64,000 bases of DNA from Candidatus Azobacteroides sp. (lineage in GTDB: Bacteria; Bacteroidota; Bacteroidia; Bacteroidales; Azobacteroidaceae): assembly GCA_009783445.1 (NCBI GenBank), contig WRFY01000125.1:1-64000 (forward strand). The letters run 5' to 3'. The position numbers and the translations under genes were made by a program. Shown here one piece after another: positions 55,301 to 64,000 of the stretch. The notes under the pieces were generated by a model. The model was given only the letters and a program-made list of their open reading frames with translations, searched no databases and had not been told where the DNA came from. Position 1 is the stretch's first letter. The number at the start of each line of letters is the position of its first letter.

Positions 55301-56613
55301 TGTTTATAAAAAACCGGTTTTATATTGCCGTAATTATTGTGGTCCTTTGTTTTATAGGAGGCTACGCCAGCGTCTTTCTGTTCACGCTGGCTCAAGTCTT
55401 GCTATTGCTGCTGCTGGCGCTGTGCGCATACGAAATATTCCTTTTATATGTGACTAAAAGGAATGCCGTGAAAGCTCGGCGCGAATGTGCGGAACGTTTC
55501 TCCAATGGCGATAAAAATGAGATAAAACTGTACTTGTCCAACCGGTATCCCTTTTCGATATCCTTGGAAATCATCGACGAAATCCCTGTTCAATTTCAGA
55601 AACGGGATTTACTTTTTCTCCTTTCGATGAAAAAAGGAGAAGAGAAAGTATTGAAATATTTCATTCGTCCGGTCAAACGGGGAGTATATTCGTTCGGCGT
55701 TATTCATGTTTTTGTTTCTACAAAAATCGGATTCATCAGTCGTCGTTTCAAATCAGGAACTTCATGTCAAGTAAAAGTTTACCCTTCTTTTATTCATTTA
55801 AAGGAATATGAATTGCTGGCTTCGAGCAATAAACTGAATCTATACGGAAATAAGAAAATCCGCAAAATCGGCCAACAACTCGAACCCGATCAAATCAAAG
55901 ATTATATCAAAGGAGACGATTACCGTTTCATCAACTGGAAAGCGACCGCTCGTCGAAGTAAATTGATGACCAACGTTTTTCGCGACGAACGAGCGCAAAA
56001 TCTATACTGCCTGATCGACAAGGGACGAACCATGCAATCGGCTTTCGAACAAATGACTCTATTGGATTATGCCATTAACGCCTCTTTGGCTTTATCGTAT
56101 GTCTCCCTGTTGAAAGGAGATAAAGCAGGTTTGATTACTTTTGAACGGAAAATAGATACCATCGTTCCGGCAAGGCGCAATCCCATACAAATGCAAACCA
56201 TTCATGAAGCTTTGTACCAGCAGGCAACGTCTTTCTACGAGTGCGATTTTCAAGCGCTTTATCAGGCGGTTAACCGATACATTAAGAACAGAAGCTTGCT
56301 GATCGTTTTTACCAATTTCGATTCTGTTCAAGCCATGCAACGCCAATTGCAATATTTGTCTTTATTGGCCAAAAAGCACAGCGTATTGGTGGTTTTTTTC
56401 GAAAATATCGAATTGGAAGAAATCGCTTTGCGTCAGCCTTCGAATAAGACAGAAGTATACGAAACAGTCATCGCTGAAAAATTAGAATATGAAAAAACGC
56501 TTATTATCAATAAGTTGAGACAGCACAACATTTTGTCTCTTCTGACGCATCCTCTCCATTTGACCGTCCAAACCATCAATCGCTACTTAGATATCAAAGC
56601 GAAAGGAATATAA
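55300..56613 (+). CDS. DUF58 domain protein
   Basis: 437 residues. Two N-terminal helices (about 5-50), then a soluble DUF58 region with the hallmark GDDYRFINWKATARR (about 206-220) and a VWA-like C-terminal part (LYCLIDKGRTM, DYAINASLALSYV). Partner of MoxR. Starts on the last base of the moxR stop (TAATG). Role inferred as a membrane-linked metal-ion-dependent adhesion fold. Confidence 0.92.
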   Translation: MFIKNRFYIAVIIVVLCFIGGYASVFLFTLAQVLLLLLLALCAYEIFLLYVTKRNAVKARRECAERFSNGDKNEIKLYLSNRYPFSISLEIIDEIPVQFQKRDLLFLLSMKKGEEKVLKYFIRPVKRGVYSFGVIHVFVSTKIGFISRRFKSGTSCQVKVYPSFIHLKEYELLASSNKLNLYGNKKIRKIGQQLEPDQIKDYIKGDDYRFINWKATARRSKLMTNVFRDERAQNLYCLIDKGRTMQSAFEQMTLLDYAINASLALSYVSLLKGDKAGLITFERKIDTIVPARRNPIQMQTIHEALYQQATSFYECDFQALYQAVNRYIKNRSLLIVFTNFDSVQAMQRQLQYLSLLAKKHSVLVVFFENIELEEIALRQPSNKTEVYETVIAEKLEYEKTLIINKLRQHNILSLLTHPLHLTVQTINRYLDIKAKGI

Positions 56614-56622
56614 GCAAAAACG

Positions 56623-57891
56623 TCAACTGAACATCAATTGCGACAAGGCTTTTTCGTCAAAAATCTCATTGGCTATCTCCAGCAAGAGCGAAGGAGTGAT
56701 TGCATCCAATTTTTTGTGAATTTCCGGCAAACTTTCGTATTTGTTGAAATGCAGAAAACTTTTACCCATTCCCAAAGACAGGGTTTCCTTGTTGTCGCTT
56801 GAAACGCCTAACTGCCCTTTCAACTGTTTTACGGCGGAATGCAAACGAGAAGCGCTTAGTTTGACTTCTCGAAATCGTTTCAATTCTTTGTGTATAAGTC
56901 GAATACATTTATCTCGGTCGTCTGGATCACAGCCAAAATAAATGTTGAACATTCCGGTATCGGTATACGAAGTAGTTTCAGATTCTACGAGGTAGACCAA
57001 AGCGTGTTTTTCCCGCAAAGAAATGTTCAAACAGCTGTTCATACATGGACCGCCTAAAATATTATTCAACAGATATAATCCGTAGCGTTTCGGATGAAAA
57101 TAATGATATCCTTTTCCTCCAATAATTGCATGCATCTGGTGCAAATTTTTATCAACTTCGATATTCGCAGGTAAAATGGCTTCGGGAGTTTGCCGATCTT
57201 TTTTAGAAAGATCAACCAGATTTTCAATTATGCAATATTTACGAAGAAAACGGAAAATCTGCATAGAAGACGTCTTTCCATAATAAAAGAAAATCATATT
57301 TTCCGGACGATAAAACGCATGGACAAACTCGTTGCAAGAAGCAGATGTAAAAGTATTCAGCGTGGCTTCTTCGCCTAAAATCGGATGCCCCATTTCATTC
57401 CCTTTGAATAAAATATTTTCAAATTCGTCAAAAATCAATTCCGAAGGATTGTCCTGATACGAGCGAATTTCATCAATCACGACTCCCTTTTCCTTTTCCA
57501 TTTCCGCTTGGGGAAAACAGGAATTAATTGCCATATCCGAAAGCAATTCAATCGCTCGTTCATCATTTTCCGAAAGACAAATCGAATACAAAAAAGTTTC
57601 CTCCTTGGTCGTATAGGCATTCAATTCGCCTCCCACACTGTCTAAGCGGTTAAGGATATGCCACGCTTTTCTTTTTTTCGTTCCTTTGAAAAGCATGTGC
57701 TCAACAAAATGGGCTAATCCCCACTGATTTGGATTTTCGTCGCGCGTTCCTGCGTTGATCACAAAACCGCAGTAGGAAACCGGCGACATAGAAGGATAAC
57801 AAATGACGCGCAATCCATTGGGCAAGACTTCCGACACATACGGTCGAATAGATAAATCAGTTATCATTAAAAATTGGTTATTTTCATTCAA
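56623..57891 (-). CDS. M16-family zinc peptidase
   Basis: 422 residues. Active-site motif HFVEH (HxxEH) at about 61-65, with the distal glutamate in EKEKGVVIDEI. C-terminal M16-type half lacks a second metal site, as usual. Related to processing peptidase and pitrilysin-like enzymes. Convergent with the DUF58 gene, with 9 bp between stops. ATG at 57891 adjoins the murF stop; 57867 is also possible. Confidence 0.9.
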   Translation of the reverse strand: MNENNQFLMITDLSIRPYVSEVLPNGLRVICYPSMSPVSYCGFVINAGTRDENPNQWGLAHFVEHMLFKGTKKRKAWHILNRLDSVGGELNAYTTKEETFLYSICLSENDERAIELLSDMAINSCFPQAEMEKEKGVVIDEIRSYQDNPSELIFDEFENILFKGNEMGHPILGEEATLNTFTSASCNEFVHAFYRPENMIFFYYGKTSSMQIFRFLRKYCIIENLVDLSKKDRQTPEAILPANIEVDKNLHQMHAIIGGKGYHYFHPKRYGLYLLNNILGGPCMNSCLNISLREKHALVYLVESETTSYTDTGMFNIYFGCDPDDRDKCIRLIHKELKRFREVKLSASRLHSAVKQLKGQLGVSSDNKETLSLGMGKSFLHFNKYESLPEIHKKLDAITPSLLLEIANEIFDEKALSQLMFS

Positions 57892-59184
57892 CTACAATAG
57901 AGGAATCGTTTTCTCCAATTGATTTCCTCTCGAACCTTTCATTAATATATGATATCCCGCTACCGAAACATTTTTCAGGTAGGTTATTAAATCTTCTGTT
58001 TGGGAAAATAATTGCCATCCGCAATCTGTCGGAGCGCATTTTTGAAAAATCTCGCCTACCAAAAACACTTGGTCTATTTTTTGAGTCAGCAATTCGCCGA
58101 TTAATTTCTTATGTTCTTCTTCTCCTGAATCGCCTAATTCTCGCATCTCTCCCAAAATCACCATTTTAGGAGAAACGTTCAAAGAATCGAAGTACTGCAA
58201 GGCCGCCCGCATGCTGTCGGGATTGGCATTGTAAGCGTCGATGATCAACTCGTTTTTTCCGGTTGAATAGTTTTGCGAACGGTAATTGGCTGGAATGTAC
58301 TGGACAATAGCCCTATTGATTTTTTCTTTTTCTACTCCCAAGTAACTGGCTATGCAAATGGCAGCCAATACATTTTCAAAATTATAATCTCCTGCCAAAT
58401 GGGTAACGATTTCATTTCGTTCCTCTCCTTTTTGCCATTCCAACTGGAGCGTAGGAGCAGAAGCTACAATTTTTCCCCGAATAAAAGCGTCTGGAGAGGT
58501 TCCATAATAAACCATGGATAAATAATCGTAAAAAAACCTCAGGATCGGGTTATCCAGATTGCCAAAGACAATTCCGCCTTTCTCCCGAAGATATTCATAC
58601 AATTCGGTCTTCGTGCGGACGACTCCTTCCAGAGAGCCGAATCCTTCCAAATGTGCTTTTCCTATATTGGTAATCAAACCGTAATCCGGATCGGCAATTT
58701 GGCAAAGGGCTTGAATTTCTCCCGGATGATTCGCTCCCATTTCAATGACAGCCCATTCGTGTTCGCGCTTCAATTGCAGCAAAGTAAGAGGAACGCCGAT
58801 GTGGTTGTTCAGGTTTCCCTGCGTATAAAGCGTAGGGTACTTCGAAGATAAAGCGGCAGCCGTCAACTCTTTGGTGGTTGTTTTCCCATTGGTTCCGGTA
58901 ATAGCGATCACTTGGACAGGCATTAGCTTCCGGTGGTAATTGGCCAGTAATTGCAAAGTTTGGAGCGCATCGTCTGTTGGAATGATCCGTTTTTCATTCG
59001 GCAAACGATCAGAATCACCCACCGCGTAAGCCGCCCCCGACGCCAAAGCTTGTTCGATATAATCGTTCCCGTCGAACTGACCTCCTTTTAAAGCAAAAAA
59101 GATAGAACCGGCAGGACAATGACGCGAATCGGTAGTTATCACCGGATGACGCTGGAAAATTTCATATAATTGCGGAATATTCAT
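57892..59184 (-). CDS. murF: UDP-MurNAc-tripeptide D-alanyl-D-alanine ligase
   Basis: 430 residues of the Mur ligase family. ATP-binding loop GTNGKTTTKEL, then NLNNHIGVPLTLL and VIEMGANHPGEI; the N-terminal substrate domain begins at TTDSRHCPAGSIFFAL. Completes the cytoplasmic peptidoglycan pentapeptide. A -7 box TATCTTTG at 59219-59212 lies about 28 bp before the ATG. Shares its transcript with the M16 gene. Confidence 0.95.
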   Translation of the reverse strand: MNIPQLYEIFQRHPVITTDSRHCPAGSIFFALKGGQFDGNDYIEQALASGAAYAVGDSDRLPNEKRIIPTDDALQTLQLLANYHRKLMPVQVIAITGTNGKTTTKELTAAALSSKYPTLYTQGNLNNHIGVPLTLLQLKREHEWAVIEMGANHPGEIQALCQIADPDYGLITNIGKAHLEGFGSLEGVVRTKTELYEYLREKGGIVFGNLDNPILRFFYDYLSMVYYGTSPDAFIRGKIVASAPTLQLEWQKGEERNEIVTHLAGDYNFENVLAAICIASYLGVEKEKINRAIVQYIPANYRSQNYSTGKNELIIDAYNANPDSMRAALQYFDSLNVSPKMVILGEMRELGDSGEEEHKKLIGELLTQKIDQVFLVGEIFQKCAPTDCGWQLFSQTEDLITYLKNVSVAGYHILMKGSRGNQLEKTIPLL

Positions 59185-59303
59185 TTGTATGAGTATTCAT
59201 TTTTTAGAGTGCAAAGATAATCACTGGCCGATGAAATTATTCTAATATCTTTCATAAAATTATTTTTTAAATAAAAAAAGGCATACATCCTGAGATAAAA
59301 TCC

Positions 59304-59311
59304 TACATTTG
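59304..59311 (+). promoter_or_regulatory. -7 box of folP
   Basis: TACATTTG, exact TAnnTTTG; about 26 bp before the folP ATG. Divergent with the murF promoter in the same 152-bp gap. Confidence 0.45.
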
Positions 59312-59336
59312 CGCCATAAAATCAAAGAGCCAATAG

Positions 59337-60194
59337 ATGACTGCAAATATAAAAGGCGAATTAATGGATTTAGATTCTCCCAAAGTAATGGGGATCCTGA
59401 ATATTACGCCTGATTCTTTCTATGCGGGCAGCCGTCGGCAAAGCGAAAAGGATATTGCCTGCCGAACCGTTCAGATTTTGGAAGAAGGAGGCGATATCAT
59501 CGACGTGGGCGCTTATTCGTCGCGTCCGCAGGCAGCCTACGTGAGCGAAGAAGAAGAAATAGAGCGTCTTCGTTTCGGTTTGGAAATTCTTTTTAGGGAA
59601 GCTCCGCAAGCCGTCGTATCGATCGATACTTTCCGGGCAAATATCGCCCGCGAATGTGTGGAAAAATTCGGAGCGGCCATTATCAACGATATTTCGGCAG
59701 GCGAATTAGATGCCCGCATGTGGGATACGGCGGCGGAATTGCAAGTCCCTTACATTGCCATGCACATGCGCGGAACGCCTCAAAATAGCAGGGAACAAAT
59801 CCAATACGAAAATCTGATGCAGGACATCCTCCTTTATTTTGCTGAAAAAGTGGGTAAACTGAATGAAAAAGGAGTAAACGACGTTTGGATCGATCCGGGA
59901 TTTGGATTCAGTAAAACAACCGATCAAAATTACGAAATTTTGAGTAATTTAGAACAATTTGCCATTCTTGAACGACCTCTTTTGGTGGGATTCTCTCGAA
60001 AAACCATGATTCGGGAGGTAGCGGGAGTTTCTACGGAGAACGCTTTAACAGGAACCATTGCTCTAAACATGTTTGCCTTGACAAAAGGCGCTTGCATACT
60101 CCGCGTACACGATGTAAAGGAAGCCGTTCAAACGGTTTCAATCTTTTCTAAAATCATCCATTCCAGCCTTCCCGAAGGCTCAAAAAATAATTAA
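59337..60194 (+). CDS. folP: Dihydropteroate synthase
   Basis: 285 residues. GILNITPDSFYAGSR near the start, GAYSSRPQA, NDISAGE and GFSRKTMIREV near the end match DHPS loops. Joins p-aminobenzoate to the pterin in folate synthesis; target of sulfonamides. Complete. The cdaA gene follows after 4 bp on the same strand. Confidence 0.96.
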   Translation: MTANIKGELMDLDSPKVMGILNITPDSFYAGSRRQSEKDIACRTVQILEEGGDIIDVGAYSSRPQAAYVSEEEEIERLRFGLEILFREAPQAVVSIDTFRANIARECVEKFGAAIINDISAGELDARMWDTAAELQVPYIAMHMRGTPQNSREQIQYENLMQDILLYFAEKVGKLNEKGVNDVWIDPGFGFSKTTDQNYEILSNLEQFAILERPLLVGFSRKTMIREVAGVSTENALTGTIALNMFALTKGACILRVHDVKEAVQTVSIFSKIIHSSLPEGSKNN

Positions 60195-60198
60195 ACTC

Positions 60199-60966
60199 AT
60201 GATTCATTTTGGCATAAAAGACGCAATAGACATTCTGATTGTCGCTTTTTTTCTTTACGAGACTTATTTGTTAATGAAAAAAACGGGAACAATGGCCATT
60301 TTTTTAGGCGTACTCTCCTTCATCGGCTTGTGGATATTGTGTTCGAAAGTATTGGAAATGAGTTTGACGGGCGCTATTCTGGACAAATTTGTCAGCGTGG
60401 GCTCTATCTTGATCGTCATTGTTTTTCAAAGGGAAATACGGGAATTTCTTCAGGCTTTGGGTTCCAACAAGGGTTTGCAAAAATTATTGAAATGGTTGAA
60501 ACCCCATGAAGAAGGCAATATCGAAGAAAACATTTCCTACATCATGCCGATTGTGTTGGCTGCCATGGATATGGCCAAAAGAAAAGAAGGCGCTTTGATT
60601 GCCGTTGAACAGGACGTTCCGCTGGATACGTTTATCGAAACCGGCGAAATATTAAACGCAGCGATTAGTACCCGTTTAATCGAAAATGTTTTTTTCAAAA
60701 ACAGTCCCTTACACGACGGAGCAATGATTATCGGAGGAAAAAAAATCAAAGCGGCGGCCTGTATCCTGCCTGTTTCGGGAAATCAAGAGATTCCAAAGGA
60801 ATACGGTTTGCGTCATCGTTCGGCCTTGGGACTATCCGAAGAAACCGACGCCAAAATAATCATTGTTTCCGAAGAAACCGGAAAAATATCGCTGGCGCAC
60901 CGCGGCCGCTTATACACAAACATTTCCGGAGAGGAGCTTCAACAAATGCTGATTACGAAAAATTAG
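60199..60966 (+). CDS. cdaA: Diadenylate cyclase
   Basis: 255 residues. Three N-terminal membrane helices (about 10-80) then the DAC domain, with DGA in LHDGAMIIGG and the RHRSALG motif. It makes cyclic di-AMP from ATP. Complete, CdaA/DacA type. The folP-cdaA pair is common in Bacteroidetes. No obvious c-di-AMP riboswitch was seen. Confidence 0.95.
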   Translation: MIHFGIKDAIDILIVAFFLYETYLLMKKTGTMAIFLGVLSFIGLWILCSKVLEMSLTGAILDKFVSVGSILIVIVFQREIREFLQALGSNKGLQKLLKWLKPHEEGNIEENISYIMPIVLAAMDMAKRKEGALIAVEQDVPLDTFIETGEILNAAISTRLIENVFFKNSPLHDGAMIIGGKKIKAAACILPVSGNQEIPKEYGLRHRSALGLSEETDAKIIIVSEETGKISLAHRGRLYTNISGEELQQMLITKN

Positions 60967-60980
60967 GGATGCCGTCGTAA

Positions 60981-61045
60981 GCCGAAGGTCCAGATCATCC
61001 CGTTAAGGTTGAAATTCTTCTAACTCAAGAGCGTATGAGAATGCC
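60981..61045 (+). repeat. Degenerate 65-nt intergenic element, copy B
   Basis: Gap-free match to 30596-30660 (about two thirds identical by eye), followed by a GCCTTACAAGGC dyad at 61043. Lies in the 162-bp gap between cdaA and the thioredoxin gene. Confidence 0.5.
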
Positions 61046-61092
61046 TTACAAGGCGCAAGAGAAAAATAATTTTTTTATCCGGCTATTATGCG

Positions 61093-61100
61093 TATATTTG
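61093..61100 (+). promoter_or_regulatory. -7 box of the thioredoxin-like gene
   Basis: TATATTTG, 29 bp before the ATG at 61129. Confidence 0.45.
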
Positions 61101-61128
61101 CCCTTCAATTTATTTTATATATAAACTT

Positions 61129-62268
61129 ATGAAAAAAATAATTTTGGTAATATTTAGCCTTGTTACGCTCGTTTCCTGCGCGCGAACGACCGAAGATTCC
61201 TATCAAATTAAAGGTAAAATAGGAAATTATAACAGTCCGGCGGTAATTTATTTGCAATACATAAAAGGCAACGATTTTATTACAGAATCATCTCCTTTGA
61301 GGAATGGAGAGTTTTCTTTTTCGGGGAAAGTAGACGAACCGTCTGATGCGCGCCTCGTCATTCTTCCGGAGGGAGGAGAATTCAGCAATGAACAGCCTTA
61401 TCCAGAAGCTAAATTTTTGATTCTTTCCAACGAAAAAATGAAAGTCGACAGTCCCGATCGCTTGGAAAATGCCATCCTTACGGGTTCAAAATTGAACAGG
61501 GAGTGGGAACAACTTTCGAAAAATCTGGAAGGAGTGGATGCTAAAATAAAACAGCTCACGCAAGAATATCAAACTACCGTTGTTCAAGCAAAGAATAATC
61601 CGGATTATCTTGAGAATATTCAGGCGCGTTACGAAGCGCTTCAGCAAGAGAAGCGTGATATTTGCGTCGCTTTTGTGAAAAAAAATCCAGATTCTTTTGT
61701 CAGTTTATTGATTCTGGCAAATTTTGGCCAACAAATCGGAGATGCAAATTTCATCAGCGAACTGTTGAAAAATTTAAATCCTACTCTCCAAAATACTTCA
61801 ATGGCTATTGATCTGAATCAACGAATTAACGCCATGAAAGTGACCGCAGTCGGTTCAGTAGCTCCCGATTTTACATTAAACGACTCGAAAGAAAATCCAG
61901 TTCGTCTGTCGGATTTTAGAGGAAAATACCTGTTGATCGATTTTTGGGCAAGCTGGTGCGGTCCTTGCCGAAAAGAAAATCCCAACATCGTCAACACCTA
62001 TCAATTGTATAAAGACAAAAATTTTGAGATTTTAGGCGTTTCATTGGATATGCCCGGCAAAAAACAGGATTGGCTCAATGCCATTACGAAAGATCGCTTG
62101 ACTTGGCCTCAAGTGTCGGATTTGAAGGGATGGCAAAGCAGCGTAGCCTTGCAATACAGCATCCAATCGATTCCCCAAAATCTTCTGTTGGACCCTCAAG
62201 GAGTGATTATCGCCAAAAATTTAAGAGGAGAAGCTTTGCCGAAAAAATTAGCCGAACTGTTAAATTGA
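61129..62268 (+). CDS. DUF4369 / thioredoxin-fold lipoprotein
   Basis: 379 residues with a lipoprotein signal (MKKIILVIFSLVTLVSC). Residues about 25-125 look like DUF4369; about 135-180 a helical linker; about 240-379 a TlpA/ResA-like thioredoxin domain with the active site WASWCGPCRKE and the cis-proline region IQSIPQN. Predicted periplasmic or outer-membrane anchored thiol oxidoreductase, perhaps for cytochrome maturation or disulfide reduction; substrate unknown. Confidence 0.9.
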   Translation: MKKIILVIFSLVTLVSCARTTEDSYQIKGKIGNYNSPAVIYLQYIKGNDFITESSPLRNGEFSFSGKVDEPSDARLVILPEGGEFSNEQPYPEAKFLILSNEKMKVDSPDRLENAILTGSKLNREWEQLSKNLEGVDAKIKQLTQEYQTTVVQAKNNPDYLENIQARYEALQQEKRDICVAFVKKNPDSFVSLLILANFGQQIGDANFISELLKNLNPTLQNTSMAIDLNQRINAMKVTAVGSVAPDFTLNDSKENPVRLSDFRGKYLLIDFWASWCGPCRKENPNIVNTYQLYKDKNFEILGVSLDMPGKKQDWLNAITKDRLTWPQVSDLKGWQSSVALQYSIQSIPQNLLLDPQGVIIAKNLRGEALPKKLAELLN

Positions 62269-62338
62269 ATAAATCCACTCTTTCTTTATTTTTAGATTCC
62301 TATTTATACGCATTTGGCATTTTCTCCGTTATTATAAT

Positions 62339-62403
62339 TACGTAGATGCGATAATACAAGTGGCGCTTCGGGTCAGCGCCGACGCTATTATTTCATCTAC
62401 GTA
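62339..62403 (+). terminator. Three-tier hairpin before ruvA
   Basis: Nested stems TACGTAGATG/CATCTACGTA, ATAATA/TATTAT and GGCGCT/AGCGCC in order, with a TTTTTAT run after. Acts as a strong terminator for the thioredoxin-like gene, 20 bp before the ruvA ATG. Confidence 0.7.
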
Positions 62404-62422
62404 TTTTTATCGGATTTAGTCT

Positions 62423-63010
62423 ATGCTGGATTACATTAAAGGTGAAATTATTGAATTAACGCCGGCTTCAGTTGTTATAGAAGCGGGAAATTTGGGTTAT
62501 TTCATCCATATCTCATTGAACACTTATTCAACCTTAGGCGGGCTAAAAAACTGCAAAATATATGTTTATGAAGTTATTCGCGAAGATGCCCACCAACTTT
62601 TCGGTTTTATAGAGAAACGAGAGCGCGAACTTTTTCTGCTGCTGATTTCCGTGTCGGGCATAGGAGCGAATACCGCGCGGATGATTTTATCGTCCTTGGC
62701 TGTTTACGAATTGGAAAGTATTATTTCTGTAGGCAATGCATCGGCTTTGAAAACAATCAAGGGAATTGGAAGCAAAACAGCCGAAAGGATCATTATTGAT
62801 TTGAAAGACAAGGTAAAACTAAGTGAAGAAACAACTGCAAAAACATCTTCTTCCCGTGTAGATTCGGAAACGGTTCATGAAGCGGTTTCCGCTCTGATGA
62901 TGTTGGGCTTCAATCAGCCGGCTTCCCAAAAAGCGGTCGGCAAAATTATAAAGGAAAATTCCACGCTTTCGGTTGAACAAATAATCAAAAATGCGCTTAA
63001 AATACTTTAA
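62423..63010 (+). CDS. ruvA: Holliday junction branch migration protein RuvA
   Basis: 195 residues. N-terminal OB fold (MLDYIKGEIIELTPASVVIEAGN), central tandem helix-hairpin-helix region (SVSGIGANTARMIL, IKGIGSKTAERIIIDLKDK) and C-terminal RuvB-contact domain (HEAVSALMMLGFNQPAS). Binds four-way junctions and loads RuvB. Its stop shares one base with the next start. Confidence 0.97.
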   Translation: MLDYIKGEIIELTPASVVIEAGNLGYFIHISLNTYSTLGGLKNCKIYVYEVIREDAHQLFGFIEKRERELFLLLISVSGIGANTARMILSSLAVYELESIISVGNASALKTIKGIGSKTAERIIIDLKDKVKLSEETTAKTSSSRVDSETVHEAVSALMMLGFNQPASQKAVGKIIKENSTLSVEQIIKNALKIL

Positions 63011-64000
63011 TGAAACAAAAGGGTAAAAACATGATTGTTGGCGCGATCGCCTTGATGACGGGAACGATCTACGGATTGAACACTAATTGGACTGGCCTTC
63101 ATTCGTTCGTTTCAGAAGAAACAGTCACAGAAGCGGATAGCGTTTCTCCCCCTCGTTTTCCAGTATCTCCTGTTGTTCCAGATACATACGAAGATTTAAA
63201 GGAAGTTCATCCCATCGATTTGCAGAATCCGGAAAATTTGGACGAAGATTTCAAATACAATCCCGAAACCAACCGTTACGAATTGCATACTCCAATCGGA
63301 AATACAGATTTGAACACTCCAATTTCGCTTACTCAAGACGAATATCTGAATTATACGCTTCAAAAAAGTATGTATTTGTATTTCAAGTCGCGGAACGAAG
63401 AAGAATTTTCAAGTCAAGGAGAAAAAAGGAAAGACGCCTTATCGATGTTTGATTTTAATTTTGATTTAGGTCCGGCAGAAAAAATTTTCGGCCCCGGCGG
63501 CGTACGCGTACAAGCGCAGGGAAGCGTGGAAACAAAAATGGGTCTTACCCGCACTTCTACCGGCAACCCGACCTTGACTGAACGGCAACGCAATCGCACG
63601 TCTTTCGATTTCGATCCGCAGGTTCAATTAAGCGCAAACGCTTCTGTGGGCGACAAAGTGAATTTCAATTTGAATTACAATACTTTATCTACATTCGATT
63701 TTGATACTAAAAAATTAAAACTGGCTTATACCGGAAAAGAAGACGAGGTAATCAAAGTTTTGGAAGCGGGGAATGTCAGTATGAATACTACGAATTCCTT
63801 GATACGGGGAGGCACCGCTCTGTTTGGCATCAAAGCGGAATTGCAATTCGGTAAACTGACCGTAGGCGCTATTTTTTCTCAACAAGAATCACAATCCCGT
63901 TCGATCTCTTCGAAGGGAAATATTCAGACCACTCCTTTTGAAATCAAGGTAGATAATTACGACGAAAACATGCACTTTTTCCTCGGAAATTATTTTACAG
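63010..64000 (+). CDS. sprA: SprA-like cell surface protein, 5' part (runs off window)
   Basis: The frame opens at the A of the ruvA stop (TAATG) and stays open to the window end (330 codons seen). N-terminal signal-like helix (KNMIVGAIALMTGTIYGL), then LDEDFKYNPETNRYELHTPIG, GVRVQAQGSVETKMG, DFDPQVQLSANASVGDKVNF and LAYTGKEDEVIKVLEAGNVSM. These match the start of SprA/Sov, the giant type IX secretion channel of Bacteroidetes, usually over 2000 residues. ruvA-sprA adjacency supports the call. Confidence 0.9.
   Translation, partial: MKQKGKNMIVGAIALMTGTIYGLNTNWTGLHSFVSEETVTEADSVSPPRFPVSPVVPDTYEDLKEVHPIDLQNPENLDEDFKYNPETNRYELHTPIGNTDLNTPISLTQDEYLNYTLQKSMYLYFKSRNEEEFSSQGEKRKDALSMFDFNFDLGPAEKIFGPGGVRVQAQGSVETKMGLTRTSTGNPTLTERQRNRTSFDFDPQVQLSANASVGDKVNFNLNYNTLSTFDFDTKKLKLAYTGKEDEVIKVLEAGNVSMNTTNSLIRGGTALFGIKAELQFGKLTVGAIFSQQESQSRSISSKGNIQTTPFEIKVDNYDENMHFFLGNYFT

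Noticed and set aside
1-64000. CRISPR array, insertion sequence or prophage
   Set aside because: No regularly spaced direct repeats, transposase, integrase or phage structural gene was found on either strand.

Overview
The window is a gene-dense chromosomal segment of a Bacteroidota bacterium, most likely order Bacteroidales. The evidence is consistent: promoters of the Bacteroidetes type (TTTG, about 19-20 bp, then TAnnTTTG), no Shine-Dalgarno tracts before most starts, a trp operon in the order B-E-G-D-C-F-A, a TonB-dependent receptor with a carboxypeptidase-like N-terminal extension, DUF3078, DUF5686 and NigD-like envelope proteins, the glycine-lipid acyltransferase pair, and the start of a SprA-type surface protein. 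I see no prophage, transposase, plasmid genes, rRNA or CRISPR array. The species cannot be named from this segment.

Layout. 1-7.2 kb: a possible structured RNA or terminator, then tolC-like, nadK and CBS genes (minus) divergent from an exbB-exbD-tonB-DJ-1 operon (plus), followed by a coiled-coil membrane protein and a decayed small-transporter gene. 7.2-15.5 kb: a small membrane protein, a TonB-dependent receptor, then ychF, a DUF3078 protein, a YjgP/YjgQ (LptF/G-like) permease and ribBA on the plus strand. 15.5-22.4 kb: an ECF sigma factor with a protein that appears to have both an inner-membrane anchor and an outer-membrane barrel, an LVIVD-type lipoprotein, a DUF2520 protein, a nitroreductase and a DUF5686 protein. 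22.4-27.8 kb: an arginine operon (argR, GNAT, argG, argC, argD, proC). 27.9-34.2 kb: an M48 lipoprotein protease, a membrane-bound MutS-like ATPase, tRNA-Thr, a small conserved-looking gene and a bifunctional GH11-GH43 xylanase/xylosidase. 34.4-41.2 kb: the complete trp operon, preceded by a 29-residue leader peptide with tandem Trp codons and an attenuator hairpin. 41.3-48.2 kb: a gene remnant, dapB-lepB-wbqC, and an operon of nigD-like, yip1-like, smpB and a sugar aminotransferase/acetyltransferase pair. 48.5-56.6 kb: the glycine-lipid genes directly followed by a SpoIIM, DUF4129, DUF4350, MoxR and DUF58 cluster. 56.6-64 kb: M16 protease and murF (minus), then folP-cdaA, a DUF4369/thioredoxin lipoprotein, ruvA and the 5' part of sprA.

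The genes mainly serve amino-acid synthesis (Arg, Pro, Trp, Lys), cofactor synthesis (NADP, riboflavin, folate), wall, lipid and envelope biogenesis, and TonB-linked transport. The GH11-GH43 enzyme is the only clear polysaccharide-degrading gene; it has no susC/susD neighbours and suggests a plant-biomass habitat.

The observations most worth following are the trp leader with a plausible antiterminator, the GH11-GH43 fusion, the ECF cassette with a possible envelope-spanning regulator, a 65-nt degenerate element present twice, a possible pseudoknot at the left edge, and a gene fused transcriptionally to tRNA-Thr with a near-leaderless promoter. All family names come from reading the protein sequences by eye; no database search was run.
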